Both the position numbers and the translations under genes were made by a program. Of a stretch of DNA of 64,000 nt, positions 1 to 9,477 are shown piece by piece. Each line of letters starts with the position of its first letter. Within the stretch, counting starts at the first letter, position 1. This stretch comes from Chitinophagaceae bacterium (GTDB taxonomy: Bacteria; Bacteroidota; Bacteroidia; Chitinophagales; Chitinophagaceae), in the NCBI GenBank assembly GCA_016719165.1, contig JADKAJ010000007.1, forward strand, positions 100,261 through 164,260, read 5' to 3'. Under the pieces are notes generated by a model. It ran no database searches and was not told the DNA's origin. It saw nothing but the letters and a program-made list of their open reading frames with translations.

Positions 1-2104
1 TAAGAACCTTGCCGTCTATGCGTCACCGCTGTTTAAAACGCTATTGGTGAAAAAGGATAGTGCTGAAATAATTATACAGGATGATTCGACCAGCACACTT
101 AACCGTGAAAGATTACATTTTGCCTTTGGATTAATTCTGAAAAAATACCTTGGCTACAACAGTGCTGATTCCTCTAAAGTAGTTTATCCATTTACTGATG
201 AGAAAACCGGGCTGGTAAGATATATGGAGATGCGCCTTGATGGACGCTTTATTGATGTAAGACCGGTGGATGAAATGCCAAAAATGCCAGAGAGTATTTT
301 TGATTACACCAGTAACCGTTTGCTGACAATTGAAGAATTGATGCAGCAGGTATCCCTGGATAAATTTGTATTCGAAGGGTTAACGGTTATACGTATTAAT
401 GATGTAACAGAACAGGCTGTAATAGCTGAAATGAAAAACAAATTGCTCGATTCTAATTTTGTATCAGATAACACAGCCTATACAGACCTGGAAAAACAAA
501 TTCAAAACCTGATTGGTCTTAAAGACCTTACCATTGGCCTGACCCCGTTCTTTAAAATAAACGGCCACTACGTTTATTCAAACCTGCATAATAATAACAG
601 CCTTCTTTTTCGCCATCTGCAGAGCACAGGAGAAAAAGATGAAATAAGTGATTATTGTAAATTACTATTCCGGTACAATAATCAACCGGTTTTATACGAA
701 TCATTAACTGAAGACATTCTCGGGGAAGTACAATGTCTTCCCTATTACCACAAAGCAGGAAGCCGCTGCATGATCATCTGTCCACTTAAACAACAGAATG
801 AATTACTGGGTATGTTGGAAATCAGCTCAAAACAACCCGGCTATCTGAAACCTGAACATATTAGCAAGTTAGAAGCAGCCATACCCATGTTTACATTGGG
901 ATTGGAAAAAAGCCTGGAACAATTAAATAACCAGGTTGATAAGGTTATCAAGAAAAAATTTACGGCTGTTCAGCCTGCTGTTGAGTGGAAATTTACTGAA
1001 GCTTCCCTCAATTATATTGTAAATATGTATGAAAAACAAGATTCAGGAATTGAACGGATTGTTTTCGATGATGTTTTCCCACTTTATGGTGCTATTGATG
1101 TTCGTAATTCTTCAACTGCCAGGTCACATTCTGTTCAGCTTGATATGCTGGAACAACTGGAGTTGGCGAGGAAAGTTGTCAGAAAAGCACAAGCTGCAAT
1201 GTCATTTCCTTTGTTGCAGGAAATTGAATTTAAAATTGACAGGCATATTGCATCCGCCTCTGATGTTTTGCAATCAGAAGAAGAAATGAGTGTCTACGAT
1301 TTTTTACAGGGACAGGTCATTTCTGTATTTAACCACCTGCGGGATACGGAGCCAGCCGTAAAAAATGAAATAGAAGAATATTTTTCATCACTGGATCCCC
1401 AGTTGGGTATGCTGTACAAGCATCGTAAAGAATATGAAGACAGCATTTCATTGATCAATCATACACTGGCCCGTTTCATTGACAAAGAACAGGCAGCCGC
1501 CCAAAAAGTGTATCCCCACTATTTCGAACGGTATATTACTGACGGACTGGAGTTCAATATTTTCATGGGCCAGTCAATAAGTCCACGTAAAAAATTTGAT
1601 GAAATATACCTGAGAAATATGAAGATGTGGCAGTTAACTGTTCTTACAAAGGCAGCAAAAGTAACGCATAAGCTGGAACAGGAACTGAGCCAGGTATTAC
1701 GTACTACACAACTCATCCTTGCACACAGTCAGCCACTTTCCATCAGCTTCCGTACAGAAGAAAGAAAATTTGATGTAGATGGCGCCTATAATACCCGCTA
1801 TGAGATTGTGAAAAAAAGAATTGATAAGGTACGCATTAAAGAAACAAACGAACGACTGACACAGCCTGGGAAAATCGCCATTGTATACTCACAGGCAAAG
1901 GATGCCGCAGAATACACTGAGTATATTGAATTTCTGCAAAGCAAAAATTTAATAAAACCCGGGATCGAAAAGCATGATTTAGAGGAACTGCAGGGTGTAT
2001 CCGGACTCAAAGCTTTACGGGTTGATGTAGACTTTGATACAGAACCCAGGATGGAAAAGAAAATTGAATTGTCAGCCACAACCTCCGATCAACTATTGAG
2101 ATAA
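1..2104 (+). CDS. GAF-domain protein, 5' end cut by the window
   Basis: The reading frame is open from base 2 to the TAA at 2102-2104, so the real start lies upstream; the TTG at 44 is only the first possible start codon inside the window. About 700 residues are visible. Residues about 150-290 look like a GAF-type sensor domain (segment ending CMIICPLKQQNELLGMLEIS). The rest is a long mainly helical region with no motif I can assign. No signal peptide or membrane segment is visible, so I infer a cytoplasmic sensory protein. Large single-copy proteins of this type occur in Chitinophagaceae as GAF-domain proteins without known function. It ends in front of a strong bidirectional terminator shared with the convergent next gene. 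GAF assignment fairly sure, function unknown. Confidence 0.7.
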   Translation, partial: KNLAVYASPLFKTLLVKKDSAEIIIQDDSTSTLNRERLHFAFGLILKKYLGYNSADSSKVVYPFTDEKTGLVRYMEMRLDGRFIDVRPVDEMPKMPESIFDYTSNRLLTIEELMQQVSLDKFVFEGLTVIRINDVTEQAVIAEMKNKLLDSNFVSDNTAYTDLEKQIQNLIGLKDLTIGLTPFFKINGHYVYSNLHNNNSLLFRHLQSTGEKDEISDYCKLLFRYNNQPVLYESLTEDILGEVQCLPYYHKAGSRCMIICPLKQQNELLGMLEISSKQPGYLKPEHISKLEAAIPMFTLGLEKSLEQLNNQVDKVIKKKFTAVQPAVEWKFTEASLNYIVNMYEKQDSGIERIVFDDVFPLYGAIDVRNSSTARSHSVQLDMLEQLELARKVVRKAQAAMSFPLLQEIEFKIDRHIASASDVLQSEEEMSVYDFLQGQVISVFNHLRDTEPAVKNEIEEYFSSLDPQLGMLYKHRKEYEDSISLINHTLARFIDKEQAAAQKVYPHYFERYITDGLEFNIFMGQSISPRKKFDEIYLRNMKMWQLTVLTKAAKVTHKLEQELSQVLRTTQLILAHSQPLSISFRTEERKFDVDGAYNTRYEIVKKRIDKVRIKETNERLTQPGKIAIVYSQAKDAAEYTEYIEFLQSKNLIKPGIEKHDLEELQGVSGLKALRVDVDFDTEPRMEKKIELSATTSDQLLR

Positions 2105-2110
2105 TACTTT

Positions 2111-2153
2111 AATAATGAAGCGGCCTGTCAGTTAAACAGGCCGCTTCATTATT
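2111..2153. terminator. Bidirectional terminator between convergent genes
   Basis: A perfect 18-bp stem (2111-2128 pairing with 2136-2153) with a 7-base loop, GC-rich core GCGGCCTGT and A/T-rich feet on both sides. It sits between two stop codons that face each other (2104 and 2169), so it can end transcription from both directions. Confidence 0.9.
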
Positions 2154-2168
2154 TCAAACCTTCTATAA

Positions 2169-4745
2169 TTAAAATCGCCAGCCAAGCGTAACCAGTGGCA
2201 ATTTATCCTCTTTAGACATGGCATAAACAAAAGAGAATAATAAACGACGTAAGGGAGATACCCAAAAACCAAGACCATATCCTGAAGCCCATTTATCAAC
2301 TAAATCATTTTCTACCCATACCCTGCCAACATCATAATACGCTGCAATACCAATGGATCCAGGGAAAAGATAGGTTCTGAAATCAGCAATCTTCAAACGA
2401 AGTTCAGACTGGTTAAAGAATTTAGATTTCCCTGCAAACCGATACTGACGATAGCCCCTGAGGTTATCCTCGTTACCAAGGTACTGTGCCTGGAAAAATT
2501 CAAATCCATCACCCAAATTGATACCGCCGCCTACCCGGTTGGCAAAAACGAGTCGACCTGGCGCCAACAGGTTGAAGTAAAAGGAAAAACTGCTGTTTAA
2601 TTGTGTTACGTTATCATAACTGTTATCATTAAGCCCGTCCAGGTAACGAACTGTACTTATCCAGTTCACACCACTTTCAGGAAGGACTTTATTATTCCTG
2701 GTATCAATTATCAATGAAAATAATCCACCTAAATAGGATTGCCTGTTAAACACTTTAGCAGGATCGAGGCCGCTGGCTACCGTATTTAAAACAATATTTC
2801 TTTGCTGATTAAACTTATCATCTGCTTCTAAATGATAAAATTGAAAGGTGGGCCCGAATAAAAATGCTACTTTATCAGAAAACCGGTGACGAAACTGTAT
2901 GTTGAAATCACCGAGATCGTACCTGATACGATAAAACCTGAATCTGTCTGGCTGCGTTTTATCATACACTGAATTCATACCATAGCCAAAGAAGTTGGTA
3001 GTGGTGAAGGGGCCTTTATAATCAAAATCCATCACCAGGTCAGTATTCTTTCCCATTACATCAATGAACTCATTATTGTAACGAAGATTGACGGCTTTGG
3101 TGGAAAAAGCATACTTACCCGAAAACTGGTGCAGCGACTTATAGGGTGATTTCCTGAAACCATGACGAATGATCTTCATAGTAGGCCCGAGTGATAACCC
3201 ATCATCCGGATTGTACCCGATAGTTCCAAAAAAAGACTGGAATGGATACCTGTAATAAATTCTCTCAAAAGAATTTACAGTGCTGTCATTCGACATTTTA
3301 TTTTTGAACGGGCCCATAACTTTATTGTCCCCGTTTAATTTATCATACAACAGCGCACCGCGTTGGGATTTTGAAGTATTCTCAAAAACATCACTACCGC
3401 CACCACCGATCAGGCGCAACTTAATCTTATCATTACTACCACGAAGTAAATACTTATCGTCTCCATCCATTGCATATAGACGTATCTCTTTGGTAACGGC
3501 AGGATCGAACTTTCTTTCATACATCTTAACCGATTGTTGCCCTTCCCGGTTAATTTTATAAACCTGGACCAGTACCGACCCATCATCATTCCGGGAAATG
3601 TCAAACAGTTCTTTTTTATCACTTCCGGTCACATTCACTATTTCTGCAATAAACCGATGATACTCTACAGCTTCAGCAACTAGAAAATTGCGACGATCTT
3701 TTAGTGTCTGTGCAATTTTTGGAGCGGAAATACTTCTTATTTCTGCCGGCTGTTGTGCCATAGCCCTGTCAATGACCTCATCTGTCATTTGAGATACAAA
3801 TTTTTCAGCGGCCTGCTTCCATTGTTCTTCAGTTAACTGGTTCAGGAAAAAACGGTCCAGGTTTCTTGCAGCAAAATTGAATCTGCCAATATTATTGGCC
3901 TCGCTTTTAAACCCTTCCAGTTGTGGTACCATAGAACGGCTTTTTATCAAACCTGGCAACAAACCCTGGTTAATATAAAATGCCTGGTCACGGTCTTTGG
4001 CTATCGGGAAAAACTGTTTCCCCTTTCCATCATCTATGTCATTAACACCCCAAAGCCATTGTCCTTCATGCCTGTCAAGATCCATAACAAACATATCCAG
4101 CAGCCGGATTTTTAAAAGGGCAAGCTGGTCCACGGTGTTGTCATTATCTTTTTCCAGTTTTTCTGCTACTTCATCGGTATCAAATACTTTTTTAATACCA
4201 GCCGGTTCTCTTTCTTCCAGGGTAGCCAGCATGTTTGCAAACTCCTTACGGTTTTCCCCTAATCGTGGATCATCCGGTATATAAACGAGTTTTACTTTCC
4301 CATACGGAATACCGGCTGCTTCAGCCAGCCGAATTACCGATAATGAAGCATAAGGATAAGAAGCTGAGACACCGTCTGAAACAAGATCAGCAGCGGCCTC
4401 ACTCTGAAGATCACCAGGTAATGTTTTATCAGTTATAAATTTTTGAATGGTACGTAATGTATACTGTTTGCCATTCGGGTCTTCGAGCCGCAAAGACTTG
4501 GTTTGTTTACCCCCGCCTCGCTTCAGTGGGGTCAACCCTCCACTTTCAGTGGCAAGATTTAAGACAGGCGCTTTTACAGGTGTATTCCATTCTTTCCGGT
4601 AGTTGGCACCCATCCAGAATATTCGTCCTCCGCTGGTGCTGAATGATGATGGCTTTGCTGAGGCCGAGTCAGTGCTTTTTTGTGCCGCACAGTAATTTAA
4701 TGGCACGACAAAGCATGCAAGAATTAGCAGTTTCGTTGGTCTCAT
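2169..4745 (-). CDS. Outer-membrane protein: atypical-kinase-like region plus Omp85/BamA-type barrel
   Basis: 858 residues. An N-terminal signal peptide ends near CAAQ (about residue 21). Residues about 40-400 form a soluble region with motifs reminiscent of atypical kinases (CotH/HipA/Fam20C-like): SLRLEDPNGKQYTLRT near 83-98, DLDRHEGQWLWG near 222-233 and PIAKDRDQAF near 247-256. From about residue 480 to the end is a surface-antigen (D15/Omp85) barrel with the loop-6 type motif NLRGYR and a C-terminal phenylalanine expected for BAM insertion. The same soluble region and barrel recur in the divergent gene at 5079-8792, so the two are paralogues. The kinase comparison is my inference from motif spacing; the barrel is much surer. 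No POTRA repeats are recognisable, so I do not call it BamA or TamA. Confidence 0.75.
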   Translation of the reverse strand: MRPTKLLILACFVVPLNYCAAQKSTDSASAKPSSFSTSGGRIFWMGANYRKEWNTPVKAPVLNLATESGGLTPLKRGGGKQTKSLRLEDPNGKQYTLRTIQKFITDKTLPGDLQSEAAADLVSDGVSASYPYASLSVIRLAEAAGIPYGKVKLVYIPDDPRLGENRKEFANMLATLEEREPAGIKKVFDTDEVAEKLEKDNDNTVDQLALLKIRLLDMFVMDLDRHEGQWLWGVNDIDDGKGKQFFPIAKDRDQAFYINQGLLPGLIKSRSMVPQLEGFKSEANNIGRFNFAARNLDRFFLNQLTEEQWKQAAEKFVSQMTDEVIDRAMAQQPAEIRSISAPKIAQTLKDRRNFLVAEAVEYHRFIAEIVNVTGSDKKELFDISRNDDGSVLVQVYKINREGQQSVKMYERKFDPAVTKEIRLYAMDGDDKYLLRGSNDKIKLRLIGGGGSDVFENTSKSQRGALLYDKLNGDNKVMGPFKNKMSNDSTVNSFERIYYRYPFQSFFGTIGYNPDDGLSLGPTMKIIRHGFRKSPYKSLHQFSGKYAFSTKAVNLRYNNEFIDVMGKNTDLVMDFDYKGPFTTTNFFGYGMNSVYDKTQPDRFRFYRIRYDLGDFNIQFRHRFSDKVAFLFGPTFQFYHLEADDKFNQQRNIVLNTVASGLDPAKVFNRQSYLGGLFSLIIDTRNNKVLPESGVNWISTVRYLDGLNDNSYDNVTQLNSSFSFYFNLLAPGRLVFANRVGGGINLGDGFEFFQAQYLGNEDNLRGYRQYRFAGKSKFFNQSELRLKIADFRTYLFPGSIGIAAYYDVGRVWVENDLVDKWASGYGLGFWVSPLRRLLFSFVYAMSKEDKLPLVTLGWRF

Positions 4746-5078
4746 GATTGCAGTTTTTGTTGGTTGATTAAGGGCGCAAAACTTTGGGTCCTAATCCTAA
4801 AAGATACGATTTTTTGAAAATTGCTTAAAAATATTTTAAAGAGAGGGAGATTAATAGCATAGTCTGGAATGTTTGAAAGCGGAAATGCCAAAAAAATATC
4901 AGTTAAACAGCTTTTTTACTGATTCGGTGCCTTTCAGGGCAAAGTTTTCAGTAAATTGAAAACTTTATTTGAACAGGTTACGTTATATCCCAGTAGTTAA
5001 GGCAAATTACGCTGGTATTAAAGTATTACAAATACAGTAATTAGCAACAAATTTTATAGAGTGTATCGGGTGTGTACA
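4746..5078. other. Divergent intergenic region with a hairpin
   Basis: A 333-base A/T-rich spacer between the two divergent kinase-like/Omp85 paralogues. No gene is visible. It contains a 10-bp hairpin, AAAGTTTTCA at 4941-4950 pairing with TGAAAACTTT at 4957-4966 across a 6-base loop. The two divergent promoters should lie here, but I found no full TTTG-N19-TAnnTTTG pair. Confidence 0.5.
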
Positions 5079-8000
5079 ATGAAATATATTGGATTATTCG
5101 GCTTGGTTCTTATACTGAACCTGTCGATAAATGCGCAGTCGGATACTATTACCCAACGAATAGTACTAATTGGTGATGCAGGCCAATTGACCAATGGCAG
5201 ACACCCGGTAGTGGATGCGGTAAAGAAAAAAATTCCGCTTGACAGCAAAACGACCGTGCTATTTCTCGGTGATAACCTTTATAAATCAGGATTACCCGAT
5301 GATCAGTATGCCCTGCAATATTTGAAGGCTAAAGCCGTACTTGATTCGCAAATTTCAATTGCCGATGGAACACCTGCACAAGTGTATATGATACCCGGTA
5401 ACCACGACTGGGATAATGGACGGGCAGGTGGCTTCGATGCCATAATCAGGCAACAATTGTATGTTGATTTTTTACAAAAACCCAATGTAAAGTATTATCC
5501 AAAGGATGGATGTCCCGGTCCGGAAGAAATAGACCTGGGTGATGACATAACACTCATATTATTTGACAGTCAGTGGTGGCTGCACCCACATGATAAACCA
5601 GAAATAGAGTCAGACTGCTCCTGCAAAACAAAAGAAGAGCTTGTTACACAGATTGGTGACATTGCAGCCCGTAATGCAAAAAAATTAATCATTGTGGCTT
5701 GCCACCATCCGTTTGAAAGCAATGGCATGCATGGCGGGTTTTATACCATCAAGCAACATATCTTTCCGCTTACAGATATCAGAAAGAATCTTTATATACC
5801 CCTTCCCATCATTGGCTCCATCTATCCTATTGCAAGAAGTGTTTTCGGAACACCCCAGGATACCAAACATCCTAACTATGCCAATATGATCGAGCAGGTT
5901 TCTGATGCTGTCAAATCATCCTCACCAAACGTTGTATTTGTTTCCGGACATGATCACAATCTTCAACTGATCAGGGAAAATAATTATAACTATATAGTCA
6001 GTGGCGGAGGTTGCAAGCAAAACCGTACCTCTAATAATACTAACAGTCTTTTTAATTCCACCTCCGAAGGCTTTTGTGTAATGGAAGTTTCAGCCAATAA
6101 AAATGTATCTGTTGCATTTTATACTGTCGGTGATTCTGTTACACAGGCGTATAACAAGCCGCTTTTAAATTTTTCATCTACTGCTGATACGGCATATACG
6201 ACATCAAATCTGAATAATCCCGATCTTAACAAAGACAGTATAATCAAAGCTTCAAGTAAAAACTATCCGCTTGCAAAAGGATTTAAAAAATTCATTATTG
6301 GTCAAAATTATCGTCCTGAATGGTCTGCCCCGGTCAATATGAAAGTGTTCAAAATCGCCGAGGAGAAAAATGGTTTAACCGTAATAAGTTTAGGAGGGGG
6401 CAATCAAACACAATCACTTCGCCTGAAAGATAAGAACGGTAAAGAATGGGTGCTTCGTACTGTTGACAAGATGGCCACAAAAGCCATTCCCAGGAACCTG
6501 AGAGGAACCTTTGCTGAAGATATTGCTCTTGAATTAAATTCAGCCTCTCACCCCTATGCCCCGCTGGCGATTCCCGGTTTGGCAGATGCCTTAGATATTG
6601 CGGCTCCTCACCCCGAACTTTTCTTTGTTCCCGATGACCCGTCCCTTGGATTTTACAGGAAGATCTTTGCAAATAAAATATGCATGCTCGAAGAAAGACA
6701 TGCTACCAATGACACTCTCGAGATGAAAATGGTGAAGCGCTTTTTTAGCCAGCTACCCAAAGAAATTCACCTTTCAAAAGACACTTCCGAAACAAAAACC
6801 ACCACTAAATTTTTCGACAAGATGCTGGAGGAAAATGATCACCGGCCCATCCAGCAGGAAGTATTAAAGGCAAGACTACTGGATATTGTTGTTGGCGATT
6901 TTGACCGCCACCTTGATCAATGGAGATGGGGAAGTATAGATACCGGAAAGGGCAAGATCTATTACCCTATACCCCGTGACCGTGACCAGGCATTTTTTAA
7001 CTCGGATGGCTTTTTATTAAAAGCATTAAGCCGCAGAGCCCTGCCTTTCCTGAAAGGATTCAGGTATGATATTCCAAAAGTAAATTGGCTTGGGTATGGG
7101 GCTAAAGATTTTGACCGGTTGTTCCTTACCGACCTGGATGATACTGAATGGGAAAAAACAATCGCAGAAGTTCAGCAAAAACTCACTGATTCTGTTATCC
7201 GTAAAGCTGTTTGGAACATGCCGCCTGAAATCTCCCGCATCAGCGGTGAGACCATTGCCAGGAAAATGATGAGTCGCAGGGATATTCTTGCAACAGAAGC
7301 AATGAATTATTACAGGTTTATTTCCAGGAAAGTGAATATACTGGGAAGCAACAAAAAAGAATATTTCAAAATCAGCAAATACGGAGATGGTCTGCAGGTA
7401 AAAGTATTTGCAAGGACAAAGAAAAATGATACCAGTTTTGTCATGTATAGCAGGGTTTTCAATCCCTCCACAACAAAAGAACTCAGGTTATACGGACTTA
7501 ATGATGATGATATTTTTGATATTGAGGATAATGTAACATCAAGAATAAAAATCCGGATTATAGGAGGCAAAGGGTATGACACATTCGACATAAAGGGCAA
7601 TGTGGAAACACTTCTCTATGATCTAAAAGATGGCGGCAACCATATCAAAAACAATAGTCGTGCTAAAAATCGTTTTTCAACAGAAGCCCCTGTTAATGAT
7701 AAAGACATATTTGGATACAATTACAATACTACAAGGTTTCCACAGCTGCATTTCGGCCAGAATACAGATGATGGGTTTTGGATAGGAGGGGCTTTTTCAA
7801 AAAGGACTTTCGGATTCAGGAACCTTCCCTATGCCAGTGATCAGCGGCTGGCAGCATTGTATTCAGTTAGTCGCAAGGCCTGGCAGTTTAATTACGTTGG
7901 AGAGTTTAATCATATCACCCGGAAAACCGACCTGGTGATCAAGGCCAATTTCTCCTCCCCTGTGCTGAGGAATTTCTTCGGTTTTGGCAATAACACTGAG

Positions 8001-8792
8001 ATCGATTTATCAAAGCCAAAGGATTTTTATCAAAGCAGGTATAAATTGTTTGAAACAGAAGCACTTTTAAGAAAACGATTTTTTGAGAAATTGCATATCA
8101 TGGCTGGTCCTGCATTCTATAGTTACAGGAACAGTATTGAGGATAATCGTAATAATTTCTTTGGTAAACCAGTTCAGAACGGACTTGATTCTGCCGGCAT
8201 ATACAGTAAAAAAGATTACCTGGGAGGGAAATTAGTATTGCTGCTAGACAACCGTAATGATGAACTTTTCCCCACCCGTGGTATTCACTGGCAAAATGAA
8301 TTTGTTTCCATCGCAGGTCTTAAAAAAGGGAACTATAATTATACTGCATTTACATCAGATATGTCCGTTTATGCGAGTTTTACTGATCCGGCAAAATTTG
8401 TTGCTGTATTAAAATTTGGTGGCGGGCATATTTTCAGCAAGAATTATGAATACTTCCAGGCATTAACGTTAGGAGCAAACAACAATCTTCCTGGCTTCAG
8501 GAAAAACAGGTATGCCGGCACGTCTACTTTGTACAGTGGTCTCGAATTAAGGGTAAAATTATTTGGCATGCAGTCTAACATGCTGCCGGGCCAGTTAGGC
8601 CTTACAGGTTTTTATGATGCAGGCAGGGTTTGGCTTCCCGGTGAACGATCAAAAAGATGGCATGGAGCTTATGGAGGTGGTATTTACTTCGTACCATTCA
8701 ACCTGTTTATCATCTCCGCTACTGCAGGATTTTCGGAAAAGGAAAGAATGTTCAACTTTACATTGGGTAAACGAATTAATGCCAGGTATTAA
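5079..8792 (+). CDS. Metallophosphoesterase fused to kinase-like region and Omp85-type barrel
   Basis: 1237 residues from the ATG at 5079; a GTG at 5061 is in frame, but the signal peptide (MKYIGLFGLVLILNLSINAQ) begins at 5079. Residues about 25-320 are a calcineurin-like metallophosphoesterase with the metal-binding series GDAG, GDNLY, GNHDWD, HHPF and GHDHN. Residues about 400-800 match the soluble part of the paralogue at 2169-4745, with LLDIVVGDFDRHLDQWRWG and PIPRDRDQAF near 600-645. The last 350 residues are an outer-membrane barrel, with LPGFRKNRYAG in the place of the loop-6 motif. Phosphoesterase and barrel are secure; the kinase-like reading is inference. It is divergent from its paralogue and 28 bases upstream of a PAP2 phosphatase, which hints at phosphate or lipid chemistry at the cell surface. 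Confidence 0.8.
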   Translation: MKYIGLFGLVLILNLSINAQSDTITQRIVLIGDAGQLTNGRHPVVDAVKKKIPLDSKTTVLFLGDNLYKSGLPDDQYALQYLKAKAVLDSQISIADGTPAQVYMIPGNHDWDNGRAGGFDAIIRQQLYVDFLQKPNVKYYPKDGCPGPEEIDLGDDITLILFDSQWWLHPHDKPEIESDCSCKTKEELVTQIGDIAARNAKKLIIVACHHPFESNGMHGGFYTIKQHIFPLTDIRKNLYIPLPIIGSIYPIARSVFGTPQDTKHPNYANMIEQVSDAVKSSSPNVVFVSGHDHNLQLIRENNYNYIVSGGGCKQNRTSNNTNSLFNSTSEGFCVMEVSANKNVSVAFYTVGDSVTQAYNKPLLNFSSTADTAYTTSNLNNPDLNKDSIIKASSKNYPLAKGFKKFIIGQNYRPEWSAPVNMKVFKIAEEKNGLTVISLGGGNQTQSLRLKDKNGKEWVLRTVDKMATKAIPRNLRGTFAEDIALELNSASHPYAPLAIPGLADALDIAAPHPELFFVPDDPSLGFYRKIFANKICMLEERHATNDTLEMKMVKRFFSQLPKEIHLSKDTSETKTTTKFFDKMLEENDHRPIQQEVLKARLLDIVVGDFDRHLDQWRWGSIDTGKGKIYYPIPRDRDQAFFNSDGFLLKALSRRALPFLKGFRYDIPKVNWLGYGAKDFDRLFLTDLDDTEWEKTIAEVQQKLTDSVIRKAVWNMPPEISRISGETIARKMMSRRDILATEAMNYYRFISRKVNILGSNKKEYFKISKYGDGLQVKVFARTKKNDTSFVMYSRVFNPSTTKELRLYGLNDDDIFDIEDNVTSRIKIRIIGGKGYDTFDIKGNVETLLYDLKDGGNHIKNNSRAKNRFSTEAPVNDKDIFGYNYNTTRFPQLHFGQNTDDGFWIGGAFSKRTFGFRNLPYASDQRLAALYSVSRKAWQFNYVGEFNHITRKTDLVIKANFSSPVLRNFFGFGNNTEIDLSKPKDFYQSRYKLFETEALLRKRFFEKLHIMAGPAFYSYRNSIEDNRNNFFGKPVQNGLDSAGIYSKKDYLGGKLVLLLDNRNDELFPTRGIHWQNEFVSIAGLKKGNYNYTAFTSDMSVYASFTDPAKFVAVLKFGGGHIFSKNYEYFQALTLGANNNLPGFRKNRYAGTSTLYSGLELRVKLFGMQSNMLPGQLGLTGFYDAGRVWLPGERSKRWHGAYGGGIYFVPFNLFIISATAGFSEKERMFNFTLGKRINARY

Positions 8793-8820
8793 CAGGCCGG
8801 GTAATTGATTATTTCTTACT

Positions 8821-9477
8821 ATGAAATCAATCAAAGTAATACCAAGTCGTGACAGGATTGTTGCTGTCTCTGTTATTTCTTCAGTTATACTATTTACGCT
8901 AACTTTTTCATCTGTTTTTTTCACCAATCAGACCTGGATCGATGAAAAAGCATTTCAAATAATATCCCCTTACATCAGCGAGGAAAGAACCAGCCTGATG
9001 AAATTTATCTCCTCCCTCGGAAGACACAGCTTTCTTATTCCGGCTAACCTTGTACTCATTATTCTGTTTGCAGTATTGCACAAAAAATGGATGGCCATAA
9101 GAGTGACATTTGTAGCACTGACCAGCCTTGGCCTTATGTCACTTCTCAAAAATTTACTTCAACGTCAACGTCCCCCCGAACCACTTGTTGCAGGCATTAC
9201 AAACTTCAGCTTCCCGAGTGGCCATGCATTTATGGGCATCACATTTTATGGACTTCTGATATGGATGATAGCTGTCCATGTAAAAAATAAATGGCAAAAA
9301 GGATTGGCAATTACGCTACTGTCGCTATTAATTATTGTTATCGGACTCAGCCGGGTTTATCTGCGGGTACATTATACCACAGATGTTTTAGCGGGGTTTA
9401 GTATTGGTTTTGTATGGCTTATTGCCTGCCTGAATATGGTTGAAAAAGCAGAATCAGGGTTTGTAAACAAATCGTAA
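8821..9477 (+). CDS. PAP2-family membrane phosphatase
   Basis: 218 residues with five to six predicted membrane helices. The three parts of the PAP2 phosphatase signature are visible: KNLLQRQRP, then FPSGHAFMG, then SRVYLRVHYTTDVLAG, giving the conserved Lys, Arg-Pro, Ser-Gly-His, Arg and His residues. Members dephosphorylate lipid phosphates such as phosphatidic acid or undecaprenyl diphosphate at the outer face of the inner membrane; the substrate cannot be told from sequence. It follows the metallophosphoesterase/barrel gene after 28 bases and is probably cotranscribed. Its last 24 bases overlap the convergent lipoprotein gene. Confidence 0.9.
   Translation: MKSIKVIPSRDRIVAVSVISSVILFTLTFSSVFFTNQTWIDEKAFQIISPYISEERTSLMKFISSLGRHSFLIPANLVLIILFAVLHKKWMAIRVTFVALTSLGLMSLLKNLLQRQRPPEPLVAGITNFSFPSGHAFMGITFYGLLIWMIAVHVKNKWQKGLAITLLSLLIIVIGLSRVYLRVHYTTDVLAGFSIGFVWLIACLNMVEKAESGFVNKS

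Noticed and set aside
2169..4745. BamA or TamA assembly factor
   Set aside because: The barrel is of the Omp85 type, but no POTRA repeats are recognisable and the N-terminal region is quite different.
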